DNA from: Rebecca billardiae RCC1528
Taxonomy: Eukaryota; Haptophyta
Length of the DNA stretch: 64,000 nt
Assembly: GCA_965240325.2 (NCBI GenBank)
Contig: OZ251224.1
Location: forward strand, 1,364,001-1,428,000
Reading direction: 5' to 3'
Shown piece after piece: positions 49,401 through 60,744 of this stretch (the stretch's first letter is position 1; every line of letters begins with the position of its first letter). Below the pieces are notes generated by a model, which made no database searches, was not told the origin of the DNA, and was given only the letters and a program-made list of their open reading frames with translations. Both the position numbers and the translations under genes were made by a program.

Positions 49401-52400
49401 CCTCCTCCGGCCGCACCTCCGCGTCCGCGGCCGCCACCAGCCTGCTCAGGAAAAAAGGTGGCACAGACACGCGCGCACCGAGCGCGCGCAGCGAGCGCGT
49501 CGCGGACTCGAGCGCGGCCTCGTCGCGGCGGATGTCCTGCGCGTACGCGTGGACGTTGCGGATGTCGGGCTTGGACACGCCGAGCCGCGCGAGCAGCACG
49601 TCCGCCTTCGCCCACCACCCCTCGCCCTGCGCGGGCGGCGTGGCGAGCGCGTCCACCAGCGCCTCGAGCGCGGCGCTCTCGTCGACCTGCAGGGCCTTGG
49701 TGACCATGTTGACCGTGATCGCGCGCTTCGACGGCTCGAGGCGCGGGATGAGCGGGAGCGCGCAGAAGGCGCGCAGCGTCTGCGCGTGCGCGTTCGACAT
49801 GCGCAGCGTGCGCGACACGAGCTGGTCGAAGAACGTGTCCGGGAACCGCCCGCCCATCGTGAGCAGCCCGTACAGCTGCGTGCGGCGCGTCGCGGCGGTC
49901 GAGGGCTCGGAGCGGAGCGCGGCCGCGAGCTCGGACAGCCACTTGAGGCGCTGGCCGTCGGTGCCCTCGGCCTGCCGCGCGCGCTTGGCGGTGAGCCCCT
50001 TCTTCGAGAGCCACTCCGCCGTCACGCTCGCGCCGCACAGCGCCGCCAGCTTCTCGCGCACTGCCGGGCTCGCGAGCGCGCTCGGCCTGAGCAGGCCGCG
50101 CGCGACGCACGCGAGGCGCGGCAGCGGCGGCGGCAGGCCGAGGCCGGCGCACGCGCGCAGCACGTCCTTCGGCTCGTGCGCGCAGAAGAGGACGAGGATG
50201 GCGCGCACGGTGGGCGCGGCCTCGGCGGGCTGGTCCATCGACGCCATCAGCGCGGCGAGCAGCTCGTCCAGGTCCGCGCCGAGCGAGCCGACCGGCGCGG
50301 CGCGCGGCGCGGCGCCGCCCGCCGCGCTCGCGGCGGCGCCGCCCGCCGCCGCCGCCGCGCCCGCGGCGCCCGGCCGGCCGGGCAGCTGCGAGGCGGGCGC
50401 GACGGGCGCGATGCGCACGCGCGCGAGCGTCAGCTGCGCGATCGCGCCCACCTCGAACGCCTGCATCCCGGAGATCCGGCTCGCCAGCCACTCGGTGCTC
50501 ACCGCGCTCAGCGAGCGCGCCTCGAGCTCGTGCACGGCGCGCGCGCACGTCGCCGGCACCGATTCGAACGAGTAGAGCCGCGCGAGCGCGACGTCGTCGA
50601 CGCTGACGCCCTGCGCGAGCGCGACGAGGGCCTCGACGATGGTCGGCTCGAGCCGCAGCCCGCCGCCCGCCGCGCTGAACAGCTCGCACAGCTCGGGCAG
50701 CACGTACCGCAGCAGCCTCGGCCGGTGCGTCTGCGCGAGCAGCACGGAGTAGAGCGTGGGCGAGACGCCGAGCACGTCCGAGCAGAAGGAGGCGACGTCG
50801 GCGGGCAGCGGCGCGTTGGGGTGGCCCGCGAGGGTGTACGCGAGGGCGGCGGGCAGCGAGGGCGGCATCCCCAGCCGCTCCACCGCCAGCCGCTGCAGCA
50901 GCTCCAGCGTGCGCGCCGCGTCCTCCGCCAGCACCGCCTCCACCAGCTCGGCTCCCAGCAGCAGCGGTGGCGGCAGCAACTGCTTAGCGCGCGCGACTTT
51001 GATGAGCGCGCGCGGCCGGCCGGCGGCGAGGCCGACGATGGCCTCGCACAGCGAGGGCTGCAGCAGCTGGCGCACCAGCGCGGCCTGCGCCGGCGGCAGC
51101 CCCTCCGCCGCCCGCTCGGCGAACGCCGTCGCCAGCACCTTGAGCGCGTTCCGCTGCGCCGCCGGGCTGGCGCTCGAGCCGAGCAACTCGACGACGCCGT
51201 CGACCAGCGAGGGCGGCACCGCGAGTGCGGGCAGCGCGGCGAGCTCGCGCGCGGCGGCGGCGACGCCGTCGCGGTTGCCCTTCGCGACGGCGAGCACCGC
51301 GCGCGCCACCGCCGGGTGCAGCCCGAGGTTCTGCGCCGAGTAGAAGAAGAGAGAGTCCGGGTCCCCGGACGCGGCGGCGAACGCGGCGCCCGCGAGGCCA
51401 GAGGCGGCGCCGGCGCCGGCGGCGGCACCGCCGCCCTTTGCGCCGAGCGCCGCGGCGCCCGCGCCGGCCGTGCCGGCGACGGCGAGCGCGAGCGCGGCGC
51501 GCTGCGCGTCGACGCGCTTCTGCACGTCCGCCACCGCGCGCAGCGACTTGTCCAGCATCCTGTCCAGGTGCGCCTGCACCTTGGCCAGGATCACCTCCTG
51601 CGCGGTCGCCTGCAGCCGCATCAGCGCCTTGTACTGCGACAGGCCGAGCCCCACAAAGGTGCCCGCCGCGGCGGCGTAGGGGAGGATGACGGCGGGCGCG
51701 ACCATCGCGCCGAGGATGGCCCACACGAGCACGAGCGTCACGTACGCCGCGAGCGCGCACAGCTCGAACCCCCACAGCGCGATCAGCGCGCGCTGCAGCA
51801 GCGCGCGCGCGCGCGAGGGCGGATGCGATCGCAGCCAGTCGGCCGGCGCGATCGAGAGATCTCGCGACGAGTAGTAGAGCAGCAGCTCGACGAGGCCGAC
51901 GGCCATCGTGAGCAGCGCGAGCGCGAGCAGCACCGCCGTCGACGCGTGCACCTCGAGCGCGCTGTACGGCACCGTCCACGGCTCGCGCATCAGAGCGTGC
52001 ACGGAGACGGGCCGCGCGCGCGCGCCGAGCGCCAGCTCGGGCGGCGGCGGCGCGCGCGGCGCGAACGCTCCCGCATGCCAGTCAGTGACGAGCGCGACGA
52101 GGAGCAGCGGCGTGGGGATGAGCAGGGTGAGCAGCGCGTGCGCGAGCACGAGCGTCACGTCCATCGCCCACCAGAACGGCGGCGCCGGGTTGATCACGCG
52201 CGTGTCCGCCAGCGCGGGGTCGCTGATGTCGAGGCGCAGCCCGGGCGCGGGCACCACAAACAGAGCGGTCAGACGCTCAAACTCGGCGCCCGCGCCCACG
52301 ATCGTGCGCCGCGTCGCGGGCACCTTGGCCAGCCCCTTGTGCCGCAGGCAGAAGCGGTCGTACTCCGCGCCGAGCTCGCTCGCTTTCACCACGTCCGCCG

Positions 52401-53150
52401 CGCGGCCGGTCAGCTTGCACCGCGTGCGCAGGAAGAAGTGGAGCGAGTCCTCCCCCGGCAGCGGCTTGGCGCCATCCGCGGCCGCCTTGGCGCGCGGGAT
52501 CAGCTTGAGCCCGCGGTACGCGTCGGTCGACGCGTCGCACACCGCCTTGATCTTGAGCCCGTGCCTCGCGAAGAGCGCGGTGCGCGCGTTCAGCCGCCGA
52601 GCGGACAGGTCCACCTCCGCGTACCCGCGCGCGTGGCAGAACAGCTCGTACTCGCCGCGCACGGCCTTGAGCTCGACCCAGCTGTGCATCCGCGCCTCGT
52701 CCGAGTCAGCGGCGGCGCCGGGGGCGAGGCCGGCGGATCCGCCGGCGGCGCCGCCGGCGTCGCTGCCCTCGCCGCCGGTCGTGCTGCTGTCCAGCGCCGA
52801 GCCCACGTCGTCCGAGTCGGCGCCGTCCCCGTGCCCGCCGCGCCCGCCCCTGTCGAGCTTCACGCAGCGCGAGAGGAAGTCTCCGAGAGAGTTCACGCGC
52901 GACTTGCGCAGGTTGTCGATGGCAATGTCGAGCAGGAGGAGCGGCGGCAGCCCGGGCATCTTGTCCAGCGCCTTGGTCGACTCCTTCGCCGCCGCGCCCG
53001 CCGCGGCGTCCGCCGCGCCCGCCGCGCCGCCCTTCACAGCCCGGCCCGCGGACGCGAGCAGCTTGGAGGCCGCGCCCGCCGCGCCCTGCGCAACGCCGCC
53101 GACGGCGCCGACGCCGGCGCCGCCGCGGCGGCCGGCGCCGCCGCCGCCGC

Positions 53151-53181
<31 letters not shown>

Positions 53182-55470
53182 GCCGAGCTCCGCCGACGCC
53201 GTCGCCCGGCGCAGCCGCTCCACCTCGTTCACGCGCTTCCAGTACGCGCGCTTGTGCGCGGTGCGCGCCGCGCGCAGCCCGAGCGCCGAGCCCGCGCCCA
53301 CGATGGCGGCGAGCACGAGGCTGAACGTGACGGACAGCACAATGGCAAGTCCGTCCTCGCTGAGCGCGATGGTGCGCATGGTCCACCGCCCGCCCGAGAG
53401 CGCGGTGTACTCGTACCGCGCGGGCAGCGCCGCCATGCCGAAGGCGGGCAGCCACCACAGCGCGCCGCGCCAGCCGTCGGCGCCCGCCCGCCCCCACAGC
53501 AGCGACGCCTCGGGCTCCAGCGCGCGGAGTGTGAGACGCTCCGACGGCTGCACGTCCAGCGCCTCGCGCAGCGCGGCCGAGACGCGCGCGACCACGTCCT
53601 GCGTGCGCACCGGGTGCAGCCGCGCGTGCGGGCACGTGGGCGGCGCCGCGCGCGCGGCGAGCCAGCGCGCGCGCGGCGCGAGCAGCGTGCCGCTGAACGC
53701 CGAGATCCACTGCGGGTCGAGCAGCGCGTACGGCGCGTGCGTCGCAAAGTGGAAGTATCCGAGACCGCGGCCGGAGGGCGAGTCGATTCGCACGACGAGC
53801 ATGGCGGGCGCGGTGGGGAACTCGTCGATCCAGCCGCGCACGAGGCCGAGCGCCTCCGCCGCGTCGCGGTCGAAGCGCACCGACGCCGCGCCCTCGAGCC
53901 CCAGCCCCTCGCCCAGCCCGACGCGCGCCTCCGCCTCGTCGGAAGGCCCGGCCGTGATCTGCACCGCACCGTTGCCCTGCGCAAGCTCGAGGCTCAGGAG
54001 CTCGGCGTCCGAGGTGGCGCCGGCGCAGCCGCCGCCGACCGTGCCGTCCGCGCAGAGCACCAGCTCGCCCGTGCACACCGCCGTCGCCGCCGCCGCCTCC
54101 ACCGACCGCGCGCCGCCCAGCTCTGCGCCGAGCAGCAGGCTGGCCGCAGCCGCCGTGCCGTTGTCGCCCTCCGCCTCCGCCTCGGCCGAGTCCGCGGCGG
54201 CGGCGGCGGGCGCGAGGTCCGCGGCGGCGGAGGCGTTGCGCGCGCGGCCGGCGGCGGCGGGGCTCTCGCACGCGGAGAGCAGCGCGCACTGCTCCGTCAC
54301 GTTCGCGTCCGCCCCCGCCAGGCACGAGCCCGACGCCGCCGTGTACCGGCCGAGCACCGAGCGCGCGCGCGTCGTCAGCAGCACGTCGCCGCCGCCCGAC
54401 CAGCGCTGGCAGCCGCCGGCGAGCGTCTCGAGCCGGCCGGTGCGCAGCGTGGCGCGCGGCGCGTCGAGGAGCTCGAGCGCGAGCACGCCGGCGTACACCT
54501 CGATGTCCACCGAGTCCGCCGCCACGTCGGACAGCCGCACGTCCACCTCTCCGCCGCGCACGACGAGCGGCCCCGCGAGCCGCAGCGGCGCGGCGCCTTG
54601 GCCGTTGCCGATCGAGCGCACCGCCGTGTCGCGCGCAAACGGCGAGTGGGCGAGGAGCGGGTCCGGGAGGAAGGGCGGCGTCGCCGCGCACGTCTGCTGC
54701 CGCTCGCCCCCCCTCGCGTTGCACCACGGCGCCACCGCGCCCTCTGACGTGCACGCGAACAGCTCGGTGCCGTTGCTCGAGAGAGGGAAGTCGCACACGC
54801 CGCCCGTGACGGTGCGCACCGCGCTGTGCGACTCGACGCGCAGCGAGCCGAGAACGGTGCCCGGCGCGAGCTGCAGCTCGAGCACGCAGCGGTTGCCCTC
54901 GGCGCACTCGACGCGCACGCTCGACGCCGTCGCCGACACCACGTCGTCGCGCGTGAGCTCGGCGCGCGCAAGCAGCGGAGCGCTCGCACCCGGCAGCGCG
55001 GGCGTGAGCGCGAGGTCGCAGCCGATCAGCTCGAGCTCGAGGTCGGCGCGCGGGTCGAGCTCGGCCGTGAAGTGCTGGCGGCGGCGCTCAGACGTGCCCA
55101 CCAGCGCGCCGATCATGCCCAGCACCGCGGCGCACGCGAGCAGCCCGCGCAGGTACACGCGGATGCGCGGTACGCGCGCGTTGAACTTCTGACGAGCGAG
55201 CATGCGCCGACGCGCGGCGCGGTCGTCGTCGGCCGGCGTCAGCCGGCGTGAGAGGGACCGTCGCGCGAGCTGCGCGACCGATTCCCTCGACGCCTCCGCC
55301 CTCGCGCCCGACGCGCGCTCGCGCAGCGAGGTGAGCGTGCCCTGCGCCCGCGCGATCATGGTCGTCGCCTTGCGCGGAGGCGTCGGCTCGCCGAGGAGCT
55401 CGTCGCGCGATGTGCGGCGCTCGTTGGGGGTGGCAGGCGAGCGCATGGCTGAAAGCATCGCAGGCGCCAT
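43488..55470 (-). CDS. Giant membrane protein: ectodomain, helical solenoid, EF-hands
   Basis: Exons 55470-44702, 44568-44067 and 43928-43488 join in frame to 3,903 residues; both introns (133 and 138 bp) start GTGCG. Start is the ATG at 55470, since the frame upstream to 56061 lacks protein character. A basic N-terminus leads to a TM helix (about 106-125), an extracellular or luminal domain of about 580 residues with several Cys and N-linked sequons, a second TM (about 706-728), and further TM segments near 1097-1130, 1173-1203 and 1232-1277. About 2,400 residues of helical repeats follow, with a recurring pattern P-x3-V-x2-L-x-AL-A-x-GD (LVRGFAALAAGDLDGLADLA; VAGLLALACGDYAHA; WSLLLCLAQGNVGVF). 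An acidic, Ser-rich linker and Pro/Ala linkers interrupt them. Two EF-hand loops (DTDRSGLMDVDEF and ADKTNDGMLNMDEF) precede a C-terminal TM. I do not recognise the family; a Ca2+-responsive scaffold is an inference. Confidence 0.8.
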
Positions 55471-56440
55471 CGGCACGGGGGCCACGAATGAGCGTCCGCG
55501 CTCGCAGGCGTGCGAGGCTGTTGTGCCCGCGCGTACTGTACGGTCGCGGACTTGTCGGACACGCACACGATGAGCGGTACAACCGTCCACACCTTGCACA
55601 AGCACGGAGCAAAGTGCAGAGCTCTCAGAACTGCGCTGTCTGCTGCACGATGAATACGCTGTACTCGAAGCGAATTGGCAATTGCAAGGCGCGACCGCGC
55701 GACGTGGATGCCGATTCGAACGACGTGAGTAACCGCCGCGATCCACGTGGCTGACACGCTCGGCGCACGCGCTTTGAGCTCTCCTTTCGCGGCGCGGCAG
55801 GCCTTGGGCAGGGGGGCGCAGGGCAGATACGCACGGTGGCACCGCAGCACTTGGCCATGAGCGCACCACATCCGCGTTCTGTAGTACGAGGCGCGCGCGC
55901 TGCCGGACTGTGGAGGTCTGTCCACTATGCGGACCCAGGTCCGAATGCCCGCAACTAACGCCACTGCACGCCACTGCCAGCATGCACCTCGAGGCTCCGC
56001 CTTCAAAGGAAACCGACGAGCACGGTGCGGGTGTGCGGGCGTCATTCAACCCAACTTGCACACCTCATTGCAAGCACCCGCGCCGGTGAGTGAGGACGCA
56101 CGCCCCATCGGACCGATTCGTGGCCAACTGTCCGTGTCCGACCGGTCGGCAACTCACTACGATAATGGCCGTTTGGCGCCGGTGTGCGAGGAGGATGCGC
56201 GGTGCATGCCTACCGCTGGGTAGATGCATCCCGACCGTGGCCTTGTCGCCCGCCCCCGCGCGTTGAGCGCTGCATTCTCCCATGGCCATCGCGCCGCCAA
56301 GCAGCCAAGCGGCGCCAACGGCCACACTCACCGGCACTGGCCGTCCGGACACTCAGGTCCCGGACTATCGCTCGGGCCCCCTTGACGTCAGCTGACGAGT
56401 GCGGCGGCCACCACCCCCTCCGCTCTCCAAGGGCGGCACG
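55471..56440. other. Divergent upstream region (giant protein / tomosyn)
   Basis: 970 bp between divergent start codons. The giant protein's frame stays open to 56061 but the translation there is Cys/Arg-rich and unlike a domain, so I treat it as 5' untranslated or promoter sequence. No distinct motif identified. Confidence 0.45.
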
Positions 56441-59400
56441 ATGCTGCAAGGCCTAAAGAAGCTGGTGAAGCGAAGCGGGCGCAAGCTGCGTGAGTGTCCG
56501 GTGAGCAGCCTCCAGCTCGAGCAGCTCGTGCAGTTCGGCCTGCCGCGCGACGGCACGTGCCTCGCGTTCGACCCGATTCAGTCGCTGCTCGCGCTCGGCA
56601 CCGAGGACGGCGCGGTCAAGGTGCTGGGGCGAGCGGGCGTGGAGCAGCTGCTCGCGTACGGCCTGGCGGGCGCACCGCCTGGCCGCGTCCTCTTCCTCGA
56701 GTTCGCGCCCAACGCGCACACGCTGCTCTCCGCGCACGACGGCGGCGTGCTCGTCGTGTGGGACACGCGTTCGCGGTGCGCGCGCGCGACCGTCAACGCC
56801 AACGACGTGGTCACGGACGTGCACGCGCCGATCGGCTCGGAGTTCGCGTACGTCGGCACCTCGGTTGGCATCGTCCTCGTCCTCGACCTGTTCCCCGACG
56901 GCCCCGCCAGGCTGTCGACGCCGCCCGCCTTCTCGCCGTTCACGCTGCCGTACGAGGCGGCGGCCACGGCCGCCGCGTCGCGCCCGGCGCCCGTGGCGGC
57001 GCTGGGCGCGTCGCCGCTGCAGGACGAGCTGCTGCTCGTGGCGTGGAAGGACGGGACGCTCGCCCTCTTCGACATCGCCCGCCGATCCCTCGTGCGCAAC
57101 TTTGCGCGCGCCGCGCCGCCCGAGCCGGCCGCCGCGTCGCGCGACTCGAGCGACGCGGCGGCGGCGGTGACGCCGACGGCTCTCTCGTGGCACTCGAGCG
57201 CGAAGCAGTTCGTCGTGGGGTACGCGGACGGGTCGCTCGCGGTGTGGGCCGTGGGCTCGGCGCACGCGCCGATCATGTCCTTCGCGGCGGCGCCGCAGAC
57301 CGGCGGCGCGCGGCGGCCCATCCGCAAGCTCGCGTGGGGCAACGCGCCCGTTGCTCCGGCCGCGCCGAGCGGCGCGCCGGACGCGGCGGGCGCCGAGGGC
57401 GGCGCCGGCCGCGCGAGCGTGGTCCCCGCGCTCTACGTGCTTGGCGGGACGCTGGTCGATGCGGAGCCCGACGCCGTGGTGCTCCTGCGCGGTGAGACCT
57501 GGTCGGAGCGGCTGCTCTTCTCCGGAGGGCTCCCGCCGCCGGCCGCGGGCGGCGCGGGCGCGCCGCCGCCCCCGTTTGGCGTGAGCGGCGTGCGCGGCTT
57601 TGCACTCGCGGGCGGTGGGCTGCTGCTGAATGGCGGCGTGCACGCGCCGGCGAACCTCGTCGTCCTCTCGCAGGAGGGCGCCCTCCGCCTCTTCTCGCTC
57701 AAGCAGACCGGCGTCGCGCCGCTGCCCTGGCCCTCCGTCGTCCCCGCCGAGCCGGCCGTGAGCGCGGTGTGCCGCGTGGGCGCGCAGCACGCCGCACACG
57801 CACGCAAGCGGCTGCGGGAGCGGCTCAACCCGTTCGGCCCGTGGCCGATGCGAGGCGGGCAGCTCGTCTCGGTGAACGACGAGCAGATCCTGCTCACGGC
57901 GCACGCCGACGGCTCGGTCCGCCTCTTCGACGCCGCGACGCGCGGGCTGCTCCCGCTGCGGCCGTGTGAGGCGCTGCCCGCGGCCGAGGCCGCGCCCGCG
58001 CCGCCCGCGCCGCGCGCGCCAAGTGGCGCGCCCATCGTGGTTGTGGTGGCGCACCGCGCGGAGCTGCTGGTCCTGGGGAAGCAGGACGGCGGGGTGGAGC
58101 TGCTGTGGTGCGAGGACCGCGCGGCGGCGCACGAGCTCGGCGCCGCAGGCGCACGCTCGCTCGCGTCGCCCCTGCGCGCCTCGCCGGTGTGCTCGGACAC
58201 CGCCGCCGCCGCCGCCGCCGCAGCCGCAGCCGCAGCCGCAGCCGCAGCCGCAGCCGCCGCGCCCAGCGCCGCTTCGGCCGGTGTGGAGGAGGAGGCGGAG
58301 CTGGTGGTGCGGCTGATCGTGACGAGCCTCGTCGAGCGCGTGGTCGAGGGCGTGGGCCGCTCCGCCGACCGCGGCGCCGATGGCGCAGCGACCGAGCCGG
58401 CGGCGTCGTCGCCCCTGCCGCCGCCGCCACCGCCGCCACCGCCGTCAGCACCCCTCGCCGCATGCGCGGCGGATGCGGCTGCCGGCGCGCCCGCGCCGAG
58501 CGAGGCGGCGGGCCCGGCGCCCACGCCACGGGAGCCGGCGCCCGCCGCGCCGGCGCCTCCGCCAGCCCACGCGGCGGACGGCTCGCTCGTGTACATCTCG
58601 TCCACGCCCGCCGAGCTCTCCGCCGCGCACCGCGCGCCCATCACCTGCGCGCTCGTGCTTGACGAGCAAGGCGCGCCGCGCGGCGCCGAGCCCGCGGCGC
58701 GCGCGCGGCACGGCGCGCTGTTCCTGGTGTGCGTGGGCGACGCGGCGGGCGCGCTGTCGCTCACGCGCGCGGTGAAGGCGTGCGGCGTGCCCGCGTCCGC
58801 CGGCTCGCACGCCTTCGCGCGCCTCGACCAGCCCGCCTCCGGCACGGGCGCGGGCGTGTGCGCGCTCGCGCACGCGCGCGGCGGCGGCGGCGGCGGCGCC
58901 GGCGGCGGCAGCGGCGGCGGCCATGTCTTGTTTGCAGGCATGGAGGATGGCGCGGTCGCGGCGCTCTCGCTCTCGCCGGGCGCGGACGGGCGCGCGCTCG
59001 AGCTGCTCGCGGTGTACCGCCCCAAGCACCCCTCGCCACTGCGCGCACTCGACGTGCTCGCCGACGACGCGGCCGACGCCGCGGCAGAGTGCGGCGACGC
59101 GGAGGCGGCGGCGGCGGCGGCGCCGGGCGCGGCGGCGGCGGCGGCCGAGTCGTCGTCGGGCGCATCGGCCGGCGCCGGCGGCATGAGCGACGAGGGCAGC
59201 GGCGGGCACGTGCCGCTCTCGCGCCACCAGTCCACCGCCTCGTCCACGGGCTGGTGGGAGCTCGCCGACGCCGACGGCGCGCCAGCCGACTTTGCCGCCG
59301 CCCCGGACGGCGCCAGCTCCGGAGCAGAGCCCCTGCTCGTGCACGTGTCGGAGCGTTACGTGCGCGTGCTCGGCGCGTGGAGCCAGGCCAAGCTGGCGGG

Positions 59401-60427
59401 CGCGACGCTGCCCGCGGCGGTGGCGTGCGCGCGCGTGGTCACGCTCGCGCAGCCCGGCGCGCCCGGCGCGCGCGCCATCGTCGCGCTCACCGAGTCGCGC
59501 GAGCTCTGCGCGTACGGGCTGCCGGACGCGCGGCCGCTGCTGCAGCTGCCTCTGTCGCTGCCGCCCCGCTGGGCGGTGCACAACGGCTCGGCCACGCACA
59601 TCGGCGACGACGGCACGCTCGTGTGCGCGCCGCTGGGTGGCGAGCTGCTCGTCGTGCGCCTCGCGCCGGGCGCGCGCGCGCGCAGCGCCACCGAGGCGTG
59701 GTGCGCCGGCGCGGACATGCAGCTCAGCGTGCTCGACGTGCCGATGCCGCGCAAGCCGACGGCCGGCGGCGCCGCGCGGCACGGCGCCGGCGTGGCCGCG
59801 GGCGTGCAGCAGTCGGTGCGCGGCCTGCTTGGCTCGCTGTCCGGCTCGCTGTTTGGCTCGGCCGCGCCAACGCCGGGGGCCGGACCGCCGCGTGCGGGCG
59901 CAGCGGCTGGCGCATCGGCGGGCGCATCGGCGAGCCCGGCCGAGCCGCCGCCGCCGCCCTCCCTCGTGGACGTGCTGCGGCCGCGCCGCGCGCCGGCGGC
60001 TAGGCCGAGCGCGCCGGGCGGCGCCGACGCGTCCGCCGAGCCGCGCGCGCCGACGGCGGACGCGCGTGGCGGCCGAGCGGCCGCCGCGGCCGAGCGCGCA
60101 CGCTCCGAGCTGTTCGGTGGCGCGCGCCGCCCCTCCTCGGCAGGCGCGGGCAGTGGCGCAGGCACCTCGGCCAGCGGCGGCGAGCGGCCCTCCAGCGCGC
60201 GCGGCGCCTCGGCGCACGCCGCCCGCCAGCGCGAGGTGCAGGCCGCGCGCAGCGGCGTGCACGAGACGGTCGACGCCCTGCACGAGCGCGGGCAGAAGCT
60301 CGGCCGGCTGGCAGAGCGCGTCGACCGGCTCAACTCCGAGTCGGAGGACTTCCTCACGCAGGCGCGCAAGCTCCGCGAGCAGCAGGAGAAGCGCGCCGCC
60401 GGCGGCTTCTTCGGCAGCTTCTTCTGA
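56441..60427 (+). CDS. Tomosyn/Lgl-family WD40 protein with R-SNARE tail
   Basis: 1,328 residues, intronless. The start at 56441 gives the family-like MLQGLKKLVKRSGRK; the frame further upstream has no ATG. Early blades match Lgl/tomosyn (FGLPRDGTCLAFDPIQSLLALGTEDGAVKVLGR region, LFLEFAPNAHTLLSAHDGG, LVVWDTRS), and more WD-like segments continue to about residue 1090 with long Ala/Pro-rich loops. The last 60 residues form an R-SNARE helix (VDALHERGQKLGRLAERVDR … SEDFLTQARKL). It carries Arg in the central layer and has no membrane anchor, exactly as in tomosyn/STXBP5. Such proteins bind plasma-membrane Q-SNAREs and restrain vesicle fusion. Ala and Gly homopolymer runs reflect GCN and GGC repeats. 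Confidence 0.88.
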   Translation: MLQGLKKLVKRSGRKLRECPVSSLQLEQLVQFGLPRDGTCLAFDPIQSLLALGTEDGAVKVLGRAGVEQLLAYGLAGAPPGRVLFLEFAPNAHTLLSAHDGGVLVVWDTRSRCARATVNANDVVTDVHAPIGSEFAYVGTSVGIVLVLDLFPDGPARLSTPPAFSPFTLPYEAAATAAASRPAPVAALGASPLQDELLLVAWKDGTLALFDIARRSLVRNFARAAPPEPAAASRDSSDAAAAVTPTALSWHSSAKQFVVGYADGSLAVWAVGSAHAPIMSFAAAPQTGGARRPIRKLAWGNAPVAPAAPSGAPDAAGAEGGAGRASVVPALYVLGGTLVDAEPDAVVLLRGETWSERLLFSGGLPPPAAGGAGAPPPPFGVSGVRGFALAGGGLLLNGGVHAPANLVVLSQEGALRLFSLKQTGVAPLPWPSVVPAEPAVSAVCRVGAQHAAHARKRLRERLNPFGPWPMRGGQLVSVNDEQILLTAHADGSVRLFDAATRGLLPLRPCEALPAAEAAPAPPAPRAPSGAPIVVVVAHRAELLVLGKQDGGVELLWCEDRAAAHELGAAGARSLASPLRASPVCSDTAAAAAAAAAAAAAAAAAAAAPSAASAGVEEEAELVVRLIVTSLVERVVEGVGRSADRGADGAATEPAASSPLPPPPPPPPPSAPLAACAADAAAGAPAPSEAAGPAPTPREPAPAAPAPPPAHAADGSLVYISSTPAELSAAHRAPITCALVLDEQGAPRGAEPAARARHGALFLVCVGDAAGALSLTRAVKACGVPASAGSHAFARLDQPASGTGAGVCALAHARGGGGGGAGGGSGGGHVLFAGMEDGAVAALSLSPGADGRALELLAVYRPKHPSPLRALDVLADDAADAAAECGDAEAAAAAAPGAAAAAAESSSGASAGAGGMSDEGSGGHVPLSRHQSTASSTGWWELADADGAPADFAAAPDGASSGAEPLLVHVSERYVRVLGAWSQAKLAGATLPAAVACARVVTLAQPGAPGARAIVALTESRELCAYGLPDARPLLQLPLSLPPRWAVHNGSATHIGDDGTLVCAPLGGELLVVRLAPGARARSATEAWCAGADMQLSVLDVPMPRKPTAGGAARHGAGVAAGVQQSVRGLLGSLSGSLFGSAAPTPGAGPPRAGAAAGASAGASASPAEPPPPPSLVDVLRPRRAPAARPSAPGGADASAEPRAPTADARGGRAAAAAERARSELFGGARRPSSAGAGSGAGTSASGGERPSSARGASAHAARQREVQAARSGVHETVDALHERGQKLGRLAERVDRLNSESEDFLTQARKLREQQEKRAAGGFFGSFF
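58200..58260 (+). repeat. GCC/GCA trinucleotide run encoding polyalanine
   Basis: About 20 in-frame GCC/GCA codons, with a GCAGCC hexanucleotide register in the second half, encoding an uninterrupted alanine tract in a loop of the tomosyn-like propeller. It is likely length-variable. Confidence 0.9.
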
Positions 60428-60744
60428 CCGGATGAAGTGACTTGAGATTGGCATTGGCATCGGTTGCTCAGTCGGTCACTGGTCGTTACGGAAATATGGC
60501 CGGAGTATCAGTAGCAATAGCAATGTTCGGCGTACAGTTACAGGAGCTTGGGGGCTCTGTAATCGTTGACGAAGATGAAAACGTCTGCTTCGAACCTCTC
60601 GCGGTATTCACCACTGCGACCTTGGTGGAGTGATTATGGGAATCTCAGTTTGGGGCTGGGCTTCTCGCCCTGCGCCGTGGCGTCCTTCCTCTAGATCTCC
60701 CCGGTGACGTCCTGCTCACCAGCTGCCGCACGTCTCCCATCACC
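60428..60744. other. Short spacer, no feature seen
   Basis: 317 bp between two same-strand genes; holds the tomosyn 3' end and the bestrophin promoter. A 63-codon ORF here is not convincing. Confidence 0.5.

Noticed and set aside
44104-54747. Plus-strand ORFs of 1,723 and 1,790 codons (44104-49275 and 49375-54747)
   Set aside because: They lie antisense to the giant minus-strand gene, are extremely Arg/Ala/Gly-rich, and arise because stop codons are rare in GC-rich antisense frames. The minus frame has membrane helices, EF-hands and consistent splice joins.
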